DNA of 5,000 nt from an uncultured SAR324 cluster bacterium (GTDB taxonomy: Bacteria; SAR324; NAC60-12). The stretch's first letter is position 1. Each line of letters opens with the position of its first letter. The translations under genes were made by a program, and so were the position numbers. The notes beneath the pieces were generated by a model, which was given only the letters and a program-made list of their open reading frames with translations, was not told the DNA's origin and searched no databases. The stretch spans positions 1 through 5,000 of the forward strand of contig CABXOR010000078.1 of the NCBI GenBank assembly GCA_902513935.1, written 5' to 3'. Shown here in pieces: positions 1 through 5,000 of the stretch.

Positions 1-1618
1 TGCGGTCACATTTAATTATACTTGAAAGCCGATGAGCCAAAATGAGGGTTGTACGGCCTTTCATTAAACGATCAAGAGCCTGTTGTATTATATATTCGTT
101 TTCTGCGTCAACAGCTGACAGAGCCTCATCTAAGATTAAAATAGGCGTATTCTTCAAAAGAGCTCGTGCAATTGCTATCCGTTGTCGCTGCCCACCTGAA
201 AGTTTGATACCTTTTTCTCCAATTATCGTTTTATATCCATCAGGAAGAGTTGTTACAAACTCATGAATGTTAGCATCTTTTGCTGCATCAGTAATTTCAA
301 GTTCACTTGCTTCCTGACGTCCCATTCGTATATTTTCCTCAATTGTTCCATGAAATAGGAATGTGTCCTGATGAACAACAGATATTTCTCTTCGTAACTG
401 GTCGAGGGAGATGTTTTTTAAGTCATTTTCACCAATGGTGATTGATCCCTGTACAGGATCATGGAAACGTAGAAGTAGTTTAACGATCGAAGATTTGCCG
501 CAACCACTTGAACCGACGATCCCTACTCTCTCTCCCTTGTTGATTTTGAAATTCAAACAATCATGGACAATGTGGCTGTGTTCAGGGTAACTGAAGCTTA
601 CTGAATCAAAATCAATTGAAGGTTCAAGACGGGTAGTGCTATTTCCGGAATGCTCCTCCAATACAACCGGATGAGCATCGAGAATTTTGTATACTCCTTG
701 TGCTGCAGAAAGACCTACCATACCTTGATGCAGCACTGTACGCAGATCACGCATAGGCCTGAAAATTTCAACTCCCATCATCAAAATTATAAGTAAAGTA
801 GTGAGCCCCATTTCGCCGTCTATCACACGGAAGGCCCCATAACCCAATCCTGTTGCAGCACCGACAGCTATAGCTGTATCTGTAATTCCTCTTGATAGGG
901 AATTTGTGGCAAGCACCCACATAGTGCTTCGAAAAAGCTCAAAAGAACGTTTTTTTAGTAAGTCTATGCGGGATCCGCTTTGACCAAATGATTTGAGTGT
1001 GGCAAGGCCTTGGATTCCGTCTAAAAAATCTGATGCAAATGCTGCATAGGCTTGTTGTCTTTCAAGTGATCTTTTTGTATCAAATTTGTGCCATAAGGAA
1101 GGTGCCGCCAATGAAACAAAAGCAGCGACTAAAAGGATAATGGCAACTGGAAAGTCGAGAAAGGCTACAAAAGCAAAAATCATCAGAGGTGTCAGTGCCG
1201 ATATCAACAATTGTGGAAGGTATTCTCCAAAATAAGTTTCAAGTTGTTCCACACCATCCACTAATGTCAATACGAGTTCCCCGGATCTTTGTCTGCCAGT
1301 ATATCCAGGTCCAAGGCTTACTATTTTGTCAAAAAGAAGACGACGCAGTTGCTTCTGAACAATTGCCGATGTTTCATGCGCTGTCATTGTTCGCCAATGT
1401 TCAAAAATACCTCGCATCAGCATAACTAAAGCAGCAAAAATGATTGGCATAACCAATTCGTCTGCAGATTGACCTAGAAAAATAAGACCGATCAGCCAAC
1501 CAAGCAAAGCAAGACGAATCACTCCGAGTGCTGTTGCAATCATTCCGATTAGTACTGAGATGGCAATGCGACCTCTTAAACCCTGGGTGAATGACCAAAG
1601 TCGTGTTTCAAACTGCAT
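1..1618 (-). CDS. Fused permease/ATP-binding ABC exporter, CydD-like (3' end outside window)
   Basis: This is a type I ABC exporter half-transporter, with membrane and ATPase domains in one chain; 539 codons are visible and the C-terminal end lies beyond the left edge. Hydrophobic stretches at about residues 18-48, 55-72, 134-152, 156-174, 240-262 and 268-285 form the membrane domain. The ATPase domain follows with all its motifs intact: aromatic A-loop Y344, Walker A GSSGCGKSS (369-377), Q-loop Q417, signature LSGGQ (473-477), Walker B ILILDE (D497, E498), D-loop SAVD and H-loop H529. The segment GVEQLETYFGEYLPQ (122-136) resembles the CydD family, whose E. coli member exports cysteine or glutathione with CydC. 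The substrate here is unknown, and a partner half may follow off the left edge. ATG at 1618 is chosen because a TAA lies in frame two codons upstream and the next ATG (codon 26) falls inside the first membrane segment. No clear Shine-Dalgarno site precedes it. Confidence 0.93.
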   Translation of the reverse strand, partial: MQFETRLWSFTQGLRGRIAISVLIGMIATALGVIRLALLGWLIGLIFLGQSADELVMPIIFAALVMLMRGIFEHWRTMTAHETSAIVQKQLRRLLFDKIVSLGPGYTGRQRSGELVLTLVDGVEQLETYFGEYLPQLLISALTPLMIFAFVAFLDFPVAIILLVAAFVSLAAPSLWHKFDTKRSLERQQAYAAFASDFLDGIQGLATLKSFGQSGSRIDLLKKRSFELFRSTMWVLATNSLSRGITDTAIAVGAATGLGYGAFRVIDGEMGLTTLLIILMMGVEIFRPMRDLRTVLHQGMVGLSAAQGVYKILDAHPVVLEEHSGNSTTRLEPSIDFDSVSFSYPEHSHIVHDCLNFKINKGERVGIVGSSGCGKSSIVKLLLRFHDPVQGSITIGENDLKNISLDQLRREISVVHQDTFLFHGTIEENIRMGRQEASELEITDAAKDANIHEFVTTLPDGYKTIIGEKGIKLSGGQRQRIAIARALLKNTPILILDEALSAVDAENEYIIQQALDRLMKGRTTLILAHRLSSIIKCDR

Positions 1619-1901
1619 TAATTAATCTGGGGAAATATTATTGAGTTGATTTTCTCCAAGAAATTCCGGCAGGCAACTCCAAACAAATTTAACTCGTCCA
1701 AGAGTTGACGGTCACGTAAAGAGCCTAAAGTACACTATTTTTCATTTCGACCGTAGGAAAATCTTAATTATATTAGTATAATAGCCTATGCGAGATTTAT
1801 TGCTTTGCTCAAAATGTCATGTTTTTAGGGCTTTTTACAACGGCATCAAGAGTTGGTCTGATAATATTAGCTTATCAACAAAACGAGATGCTAAGGTTGG
1901 A
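1619..1901. other. Intergenic gap between the DUF350 gene and the ABC exporter gene
   Basis: This 283-base AT-rich gap separates two genes that both read on the minus strand. Most of a large imperfect palindrome lies at its right end. No credible gene is present. A TATAAT hexamer on the plus strand (1777-1782) has no matching -35 box. A six-base inverted repeat, ACGGTC (1708-1713) and GACCGT (1749-1754), is separated by 35 bases and could be chance. I found no convincing minus-strand promoter for the ABC gene, but the gap is long enough that the two genes need not be co-transcribed. Confidence 0.6.
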
Positions 1902-1918
1902 TCAGACTATGATGCCGT
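1840..1918. repeat. 79-base imperfect palindrome over the DUF350 stop codon
   Basis: Three nested paired blocks are visible. ACGGCATCA (1840-1848) is the exact reverse complement of TGATGCCGT (1910-1918). TGGTCTGAT (1854-1862) pairs with ATCAGACTA (1901-1909) with one G-T wobble. TTAGC (1867-1871) pairs with GCTAA (1890-1894). The first two blocks are separated by a five-base bulge (AGAGT) on one side only, and an 18-base loop closes the structure. On the minus strand the arm at 1901-1918 encodes the last residues (GIIV) and stop of the DUF350 protein. Neither strand has a T-run just after the stem, so this is not a standard intrinsic terminator. It could be an mRNA 3'-end stabilising or processing hairpin, or a small REP- or MITE-like mobile palindrome. 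Confidence 0.75.
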
Positions 1919-2378
1919 GAATTATGATTGCTATGGATATGTAGATTGAAGCTTCTATTGCACCAACTCCGACATTGCGTTCTGTTTCTATTTCCTTATT
2001 TAAGTCGAAAGGAGTGACCCAGTCCAGTGAACGGCGTCCTAAACTCAGGCAAATTAAGCCAAGCAGCAAATAGATGGCTGTGGTTATCAACTCAGCGCCA
2101 AGCAACGAATAACGAGACGGATTCTCTGAATCGATGAAGGAAAACATATCGTAGTCAACAACTCCGGAAACTGAAGCGTGGACGATAATTGCCATAGCAA
2201 TGTAGAATCCTGCTTCCGTAATACCTGCAGCGATATTTTTCTCAATCGAAGTTTGGTTGTTCAAATCATAAGGTGTAATCCAATCCAGTACTTTCCTGCC
2301 GATGAACAAACACAAGATACTTACCAGGAAATAGATCAGGATTTCAATTGAAACATTTATGAAATGACCGATTACCAT
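1902..2378 (-). CDS. DUF350 family membrane protein with two internal repeats
   Basis: This is a 158-residue integral membrane protein with about four membrane segments (near residues 8-27, 49-72, 93-115 and 136-156). It is built from two copies of one module. GRKVLDWITPYDLN (27-40) and GRRSLDWVTPFDLN (114-127) correspond closely, and each is followed by an acidic/polar stretch, a glycine- and alanine-rich segment with a conserved glutamate, and an IIVH or IIIH ending. This is the DUF350 layout, as in E. coli YjfL; the size fits, being slightly longer because of the linker at about residues 72-92. The molecular function of the family is not established. ATG at 2378 is preferred over an in-frame TTG at 2384: AGGAG ends six bases before the ATG but directly abuts the TTG. 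The gene diverges from xsc and reads toward the ABC exporter. Confidence 0.88.
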   Translation of the reverse strand: MVIGHFINVSIEILIYFLVSILCLFIGRKVLDWITPYDLNNQTSIEKNIAAGITEAGFYIAMAIIVHASVSGVVDYDMFSFIDSENPSRYSLLGAELITTAIYLLLGLICLSLGRRSLDWVTPFDLNKEIETERNVGVGAIEASIYISIAIIIHGIIV

Positions 2379-2384
2379 AATCAA

Positions 2385-2389
2385 CTCCT
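2385..2389 (-). promoter_or_regulatory. Shine-Dalgarno site of the DUF350 gene
   Basis: AGGAG on the minus strand lies six bases upstream of ATG 2378. It decides the start, because the upstream in-frame TTG at 2384 would have no spacing from this site. Confidence 0.8.
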
Positions 2390-2430
2390 AAAAAAGTTTA
2401 GATAAAAATATTTTACAAAGTTATTTAACC

Positions 2431-2458
2431 AAAATAAACCGCAGTGCTTCATTTTCAA
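2431..2458 (-). promoter_or_regulatory. Candidate sigma70-type promoter, proximal, for the DUF350 gene
   Basis: On the minus strand, TTGAAA (2453-2458, five of six matches to the -35 consensus) is followed after 16 bases by TATTTT (2431-2436, four of six). Transcription would start near 2424, leaving a leader of about 46 bases before ATG 2378. In such AT-rich DNA this match alone is weak evidence. Confidence 0.35.
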
Positions 2459-2521
2459 ACTGTTTAACTAAGCTGCACGGTTAATCTTACTAATTTGATT
2501 TTTATTCGCAAGTCAAAATAC

Positions 2522-2537
2522 TGTGAGCAAAGTAACA
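2522..2537. promoter_or_regulatory. Possible CRP/FNR-superfamily binding dyad
   Basis: TGTGA-N6-TAACA matches the CRP core TGTGA-N6-TCACA at nine of ten defined positions and is followed by TTT, as in the longer consensus. It overlaps the expected start of transcription from the distal minus-strand promoter candidate, where a bound regulator would be expected to block that promoter. No regulator gene is in view, so the assignment is inference. Confidence 0.3.
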
Positions 2538-2541
2538 TTTT

Positions 2542-2570
2542 TTTATCATGCCCTTTTTGAACATTGTCAA
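2542..2570 (-). promoter_or_regulatory. Candidate sigma70-type promoter, distal, for the DUF350 gene
   Basis: On the minus strand a perfect TTGACA (2565-2570) is followed after exactly 17 bases by GATAAA (2542-2547, four of six matches to TATAAT). The start would fall near 2535, inside the TGTGA dyad, with a leader of about 157 bases. Its -35 box and spacing are better than those of the proximal candidate. Confidence 0.4.
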
Positions 2571-2597
2571 ATATTGATTTACCAGAGATAAAATAAG

Positions 2598-2626
2598 TTG
2601 ATTTAATTTATGTTATGAAGTATAAA
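2598..2626 (+). promoter_or_regulatory. Candidate upstream promoter reading toward xsc
   Basis: TTGATT (2598-2603, four of six matches) and TATAAA (2621-2626, five of six) are separated by exactly 17 bases. Initiation near 2633 would give a leader of about 257 bases before xsc, containing the inverted repeats at 2649-2663 and 2732-2752. Confidence 0.35.
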
Positions 2627-2648
2627 TTTACTATGAATTCTGTTTAGC

Positions 2649-2663
2649 GAGACTTCAGGTCTC
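2649..2663. repeat. Short hairpin GAGAC/GTCTC
   Basis: GAGAC (2649-2653) and GTCTC (2659-2663) are exact reverse complements with a five-base centre. A G-U pair could extend the stem in RNA. No T-run follows, so it is not a terminator. The 10-base palindrome GAAATATTTC (2671-2680) lies just downstream. Confidence 0.45.
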
Positions 2664-2731
2664 ACTGAATGAAATATTTCCGGATTTAATGCAAAAGTAC
2701 TGTTTTTTTAAATTGCTGTCTGGGCAGAGTC

Positions 2732-2752
2732 CTACAGCAGATTTTACTGTAG
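2732..2752. repeat. Inverted repeat CTACAG-N9-CTGTAG upstream of xsc
   Basis: Perfect six-base arms CTACAG (2732-2737) and CTGTAG (2747-2752) flank nine bases, giving a 21-base dyad with arm centres 15 bases apart. It lies roughly 100 bases upstream of the start expected from TATAAT 2834-2839. This fits an operator for a dimeric regulator, but no regulator can be named. TTGACT follows immediately (2754-2759) without a properly spaced -10 box. Confidence 0.4.
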
Positions 2753-2833
2753 ATTGACTTAAGGACGGAATATATTGGTGAATTCGTATTTTATGATAAA
2801 TCTACTAGACTATTTTGCGGAAAGTTGGTTTTA

Positions 2834-2839
2834 TATAAT
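2834..2839 (+). promoter_or_regulatory. Perfect TATAAT -10 hexamer close to xsc
   Basis: TATAAT gives an expected start near 2846 and a leader of about 44 bases. The hexamer 17 bases upstream (TATTTT, 2811-2816) barely resembles a -35 box, which would suit an activator-dependent promoter. Two small dyads sit around it: TCTACTAGA (2801-2809), centred near -41, and CGGAA/TTCCG (2818-2822 and 2843-2847), which brackets the hexamer. Confidence 0.35.
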
Positions 2840-2889
2840 GGATTCCGACAACCGCTTTTTTGAAACACAACATTAATGGAACTTAGCTT

Positions 2890-4662
2890 ATGAAAATGAC
2901 AACAGAAGAGGCTTTCATAAAAGTCCTGCAAAAACACGGAATCGAACATGCTTTCGGCATAATCGGTTCGGCTTTTATGCCGATATCAGATTACTTCCCT
3001 CAAGCGGGCATTACGTTTTGGGACGTGGCACACGAGTGTAACGGGGGTTATATGGCTGACGGTTTTACTCGCACAACAGGTAAAATGTCTATGATAATTG
3101 GACAGAATGGACCTGGAATAACCAATTTTGTAACCTGTGTCAAAACCGCATATTGGAATCACACACCGATGTTGTTGATTACCCCACAGGCGGCCAATAA
3201 ATCGATTGGACAGGGTGGTTTTCAGGAAGTTGAACAAATGGCTGGTTTCAAAGACATGGTGGCCTATCAGGAAGAAGTTCGTGATCCAACACGTATTGCG
3301 GAAGTACTGAATCGGGTTATCACTAAGGCCAGGCGCATGTCTGCTCCGGCACAGATCAATATACCACGAGATATCTGGACACAGGTAGTCGATATTGAAC
3401 TACCGGAGATTATAGAGTTTGAACTTCCAGCAGGCGGTGCTGATGCAATATCCAGTGCTGCAAAGCTCTTATCTGAAGCAAAATTTCCAGTAATTCTAAA
3501 TGGTGCAGGTGTGATTTTAGGCAATGCTATTCCTGCCTCACAAGCACTTGCAGAACGATTAGATTCACCTGTGTGTTGCAATTATCAGCACAATGATGCA
3601 TTTCCCGGTTCACACCCTTTGTTTGTCGGTCCACTGGGCTATAATGGTTCAAAGGCAGCAATGGAGTTGATTAAAGAGGCGGATGTGGTTTTGGCTCTTG
3701 GTACACGATTGAACCCGTTTTCTACACTTCCAGGTTACAACTTGGATTACTGGCCGAATGAGGCAAAACTGATCCAGGTTGATATCAATCCAGATCGGAT
3801 CGGATTAACAAAGCCGGTTTCTGTCGGAATTGTCGGTGATGCCAGACAGGTGGCAGAACAAATTCTTAGCAGGTTGGCTGAAAAAGCCGGTGATGCAGGA
3901 CGTGAGGATAGGTGTAAACTGATTGCAAGAAAAAAAGCTGTCTGGGCAGAAACACTTAACTCCATGGATTTTGAACAGGACGATCCTGGGACTACATGGA
4001 ATGAGCGTGTTCGTGCGCGTCAGCCCGATCACATGTCACCAAGAATGGCCTGGCGTGCAATAATGGAAGTTCTACCTGAAGAGGCAATAATTTCTTCAGA
4101 TATTGGCAACAACTGTGCTATCGGGAATGCCTATCCGACTTTTGAAAACGGAAGAAAATATTTGGCTCCGGGGCTTTTTGGACCATGTGGGTATGGTTTC
4201 CCTTCTATAATTGGCGCAAAAATAGGCAATCCGGAAACACCTGTTGTTGGGTTTGCTGGAGACGGGGCTTTCGGGATTTCAATGAATGAAATGACTGCAA
4301 TTGGACGTAGTGAATGGCCCGGTATCACGATGATCATCTTCAGAAATTACCAGTGGGGTGCTGAAAAGCGTAACTCAACACTCTGGTATGATGACAATTT
4401 CATTGGAACAGAGCTTGATAAGCAAGTCTCTTTCTCAGAAATAGCAAATGCATGCGGTGTCAAAGGCGTTATGGTTAAGACTATGGATGAGTTGACGAGT
4501 ACTTTGGCTTCCGCAGTCAAGGTGCAAATGGAAAAAGGGGAAACAACATTCATTGAAGCAGTTGTTGATCAGGAGCTTGGAGACCCCTTCCGCCGGGATG
4601 CCATGAAAACACCGGTACCTGTGGCAGGAATCAGTAAAGATGATATGTGTGCACAAAAGTGA
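2890..4662 (+). CDS. xsc: Sulfoacetaldehyde acetyltransferase, thiamine-diphosphate enzyme
   Basis: Xsc (EC 2.3.3.15) converts sulfoacetaldehyde and phosphate into acetyl phosphate and sulfite in the cytoplasm. It is the desulfonating step of taurine and other C2-sulfonate breakdown. The 590-residue length is normal for the family. The order is that of ThDP enzymes: a pyrimidine-binding domain (about 1-165) with the expected catalytic glutamate E49 in AHECNGG and the QNGPG loop (72-76), a central domain (about 185-330), and a pyrophosphate-binding domain (about 385-560) with the metal-binding motif GDG (457-459) through N486 in FRNYQWGAEKRN. Family-typical blocks include GQGGFQEVEQM, YQHNDAFPGSHPL, GTRLNPFSTLPGY, SSDIGNNCAIGNAYP and GLFGPCGYGFP. 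They separate it from acetolactate synthase. ATG 2890 begins the usual MKMTTEEAF start; only a weak GGA (2878-2880) lies nine bases upstream. An aminotransferase gene follows after 100 bases, as expected for taurine use. No frameshift or missing key residue is seen. Confidence 0.96.
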   Translation: MKMTTEEAFIKVLQKHGIEHAFGIIGSAFMPISDYFPQAGITFWDVAHECNGGYMADGFTRTTGKMSMIIGQNGPGITNFVTCVKTAYWNHTPMLLITPQAANKSIGQGGFQEVEQMAGFKDMVAYQEEVRDPTRIAEVLNRVITKARRMSAPAQINIPRDIWTQVVDIELPEIIEFELPAGGADAISSAAKLLSEAKFPVILNGAGVILGNAIPASQALAERLDSPVCCNYQHNDAFPGSHPLFVGPLGYNGSKAAMELIKEADVVLALGTRLNPFSTLPGYNLDYWPNEAKLIQVDINPDRIGLTKPVSVGIVGDARQVAEQILSRLAEKAGDAGREDRCKLIARKKAVWAETLNSMDFEQDDPGTTWNERVRARQPDHMSPRMAWRAIMEVLPEEAIISSDIGNNCAIGNAYPTFENGRKYLAPGLFGPCGYGFPSIIGAKIGNPETPVVGFAGDGAFGISMNEMTAIGRSEWPGITMIIFRNYQWGAEKRNSTLWYDDNFIGTELDKQVSFSEIANACGVKGVMVKTMDELTSTLASAVKVQMEKGETTFIEAVVDQELGDPFRRDAMKTPVPVAGISKDDMCAQK

Positions 4663-4762
4663 AACTTTCTTTGTTAGTTTATATACAGCCGTACATTTAA
4701 AAGTGTGGATAGATTTATAATATAATTGTGGCTAATTAATTAATGATTAGAAAAGGGGAAAA
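4663..4762 (+). promoter_or_regulatory. Spacer between xsc and the aminotransferase gene, with possible internal promoter
   Basis: This 100-base AT-rich spacer contains two overlapping TATAAT hexamers (4716-4721 and 4721-4726) without a recognisable -35 box at the right distance, so a second promoter is possible but unproven. There is no terminator-like stem with a T-run after xsc, which favours read-through. CTAAT/ATTAG arms (4732-4736 and 4746-4750) form a small AT-rich dyad just before the ribosome binding site. Confidence 0.4.
4753..4758 (+). promoter_or_regulatory. Shine-Dalgarno-like site of the aminotransferase gene
   Basis: AAGGGG ends four bases before ATG 4763, a short but workable spacing. 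It would be 19 bases from the next in-frame ATG (4778), so it supports 4763 as the start. Confidence 0.6.
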
Positions 4763-5000
4763 ATGGAAACGCAAAACATGAAAGCTCCGGACTCTCTCTG
4801 GCGTCCGATGACTCAGCACAAGATGCTGTTGCAAAATCATCCAAAACACATTGTGAAAGCTGAAGGCTGCTTCATGATCAATGAAGACGGAGACCGTATT
4901 CTTGACGGAACGGCAGGTTTATGGTGTGTGAATGTTGGTCATGGAAGAAAAGAACTGGCTGAAGTGGCGAAGGCACAAATGGAAAAACTGGCATACGTAA
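4763..5000 (+). CDS. Class III PLP-dependent aminotransferase, probable taurine (or hypotaurine)-pyruvate aminotransferase (5' part only)
   Basis: Only the first 79 residues are in the window; the catalytic lysine and the rest lie to the right. The N-terminal pattern is that of class III omega-aminotransferases: SLWRPMTQHK (11-20), a strand ending in EGCFMINEDGDRILDGTAG (34-52), then GLWCVNVGHGRKE (52-64) and a helix ending near LAYV. The GLWCVN-GHGR block resembles beta-alanine/omega-amino-acid-pyruvate enzymes. Canonical Tpa, as I recall it, has a GGVWTVNVGYGR-type block here. Position behind xsc suggests it makes sulfoacetaldehyde from taurine, with pyruvate or another keto acid accepting the amino group; hypotaurine or beta-alanine are alternatives. 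The family is clear, but the substrate is inferred from context. A TAG lies in frame at 4748-4750, and AAGGGG supports the ATG at 4763. Confidence 0.85.
   Translation, partial: METQNMKAPDSLWRPMTQHKMLLQNHPKHIVKAEGCFMINEDGDRILDGTAGLWCVNVGHGRKELAEVAKAQMEKLAYV

Larger units (their letters stand above)
2379..2889. other. Divergent intergenic region between the DUF350 gene and xsc
   Basis: This AT-rich stretch of about 510 bases has no credible open reading frame, tRNA or large repeat. It must carry the promoters for both divergent genes. It holds two candidate minus-strand promoters in its left half, one candidate plus-strand promoter near the middle, a perfect TATAAT close to xsc, a TGTGA dyad and several short inverted repeats, listed separately. 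Half a kilobase is more than two simple promoters need. Confidence 0.7.

Noticed and set aside
1840..1918. Integron attC site
   Set aside because: The palindrome is the right size and has an unpaired bulge, but the outer arms lack the paired RYYYAAC/GTTRRRY core sites; the GTTGGAT at 1896-1902 is internal and has no proper partner.
1840..1918. Intrinsic transcription terminator
   Set aside because: The stem is followed by GTGAATTATG on the plus strand and TGTAAAAAGC on the minus strand, with no T-run on either side.
1788..1949. A 53-codon plus-strand reading frame beginning just after TATAAT 1777-1782
   Set aside because: The ATG lies only five bases past the hexamer, there is no Shine-Dalgarno site, the hexamer has no -35 box, and the frame runs through the palindrome and into the DUF350 gene on the other strand.
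2379..2384. TTG at 2384 as the start of the DUF350 gene
   Set aside because: AGGAG directly abuts it; ATG 2378 has the correct six-base spacing.
2732..2752. LexA (SOS) box
   Set aside because: The arms are in the opposite orientation (CTACAG...CTGTAG rather than CTGT-N8-ACAG).
2754..2762. TTGACTTAA as a TauR recognition element (recalled core CTGGACYTAA)
   Set aside because: Only part of the remembered core matches and I see no second copy as a direct repeat in the intergenic region.
2986..4656. Several minus-strand open frames of 68-104 codons opposite xsc
   Set aside because: They lie wholly inside the xsc gene, have no ribosome binding sites or recognisable domains, and xsc is intact.

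Overview
The window carries two transcription blocks that diverge from an AT-rich intergenic region of about 510 bases (2379-2889). The left half is on the minus strand. It holds a two-repeat DUF350 membrane protein gene (1902-2378) and then, after a 283-base gap, a fused permease/ATPase ABC exporter gene that runs off the left edge (1-1618). The right half is on the plus strand. It holds a complete sulfoacetaldehyde acetyltransferase gene, xsc (2890-4662), and then, after 100 bases, the first 79 codons of a class III PLP-dependent aminotransferase gene that runs off the right edge (4763-5000).

The plus-strand pair points to C2-sulfonate breakdown. An omega-aminotransferase next to xsc is the usual layout for growth on taurine, and hypotaurine is possible. 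The aminotransferase would move the amino group of taurine to a keto acid such as pyruvate, giving sulfoacetaldehyde. Xsc then uses phosphate and thiamine diphosphate to split this into acetyl phosphate and sulfite. The usual companions (pta, a sulfite exporter or dehydrogenase, a TauR-type regulator, taurine transport genes) are not in the window and may lie to the right.

The organism is most likely a proteobacterium, possibly marine. The Xsc protein is very close to proteobacterial Xsc as I remember it, DUF350 and CydD-like exporters are common in that phylum, and the base composition is moderately AT-rich. I cannot fix the class from the sequence alone.

The least explained structure is a 79-base imperfect palindrome (1840-1918) that covers the stop codon of the DUF350 gene. 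The divergent intergenic region also contains candidate promoters on both strands, a CRP-like half-conserved dyad and several short inverted repeats. I see no CRISPR array, tRNA, rRNA, transposase or phage gene. I do not see a clearly new multi-gene system here; the window looks like a metabolic locus beside membrane-protein genes.
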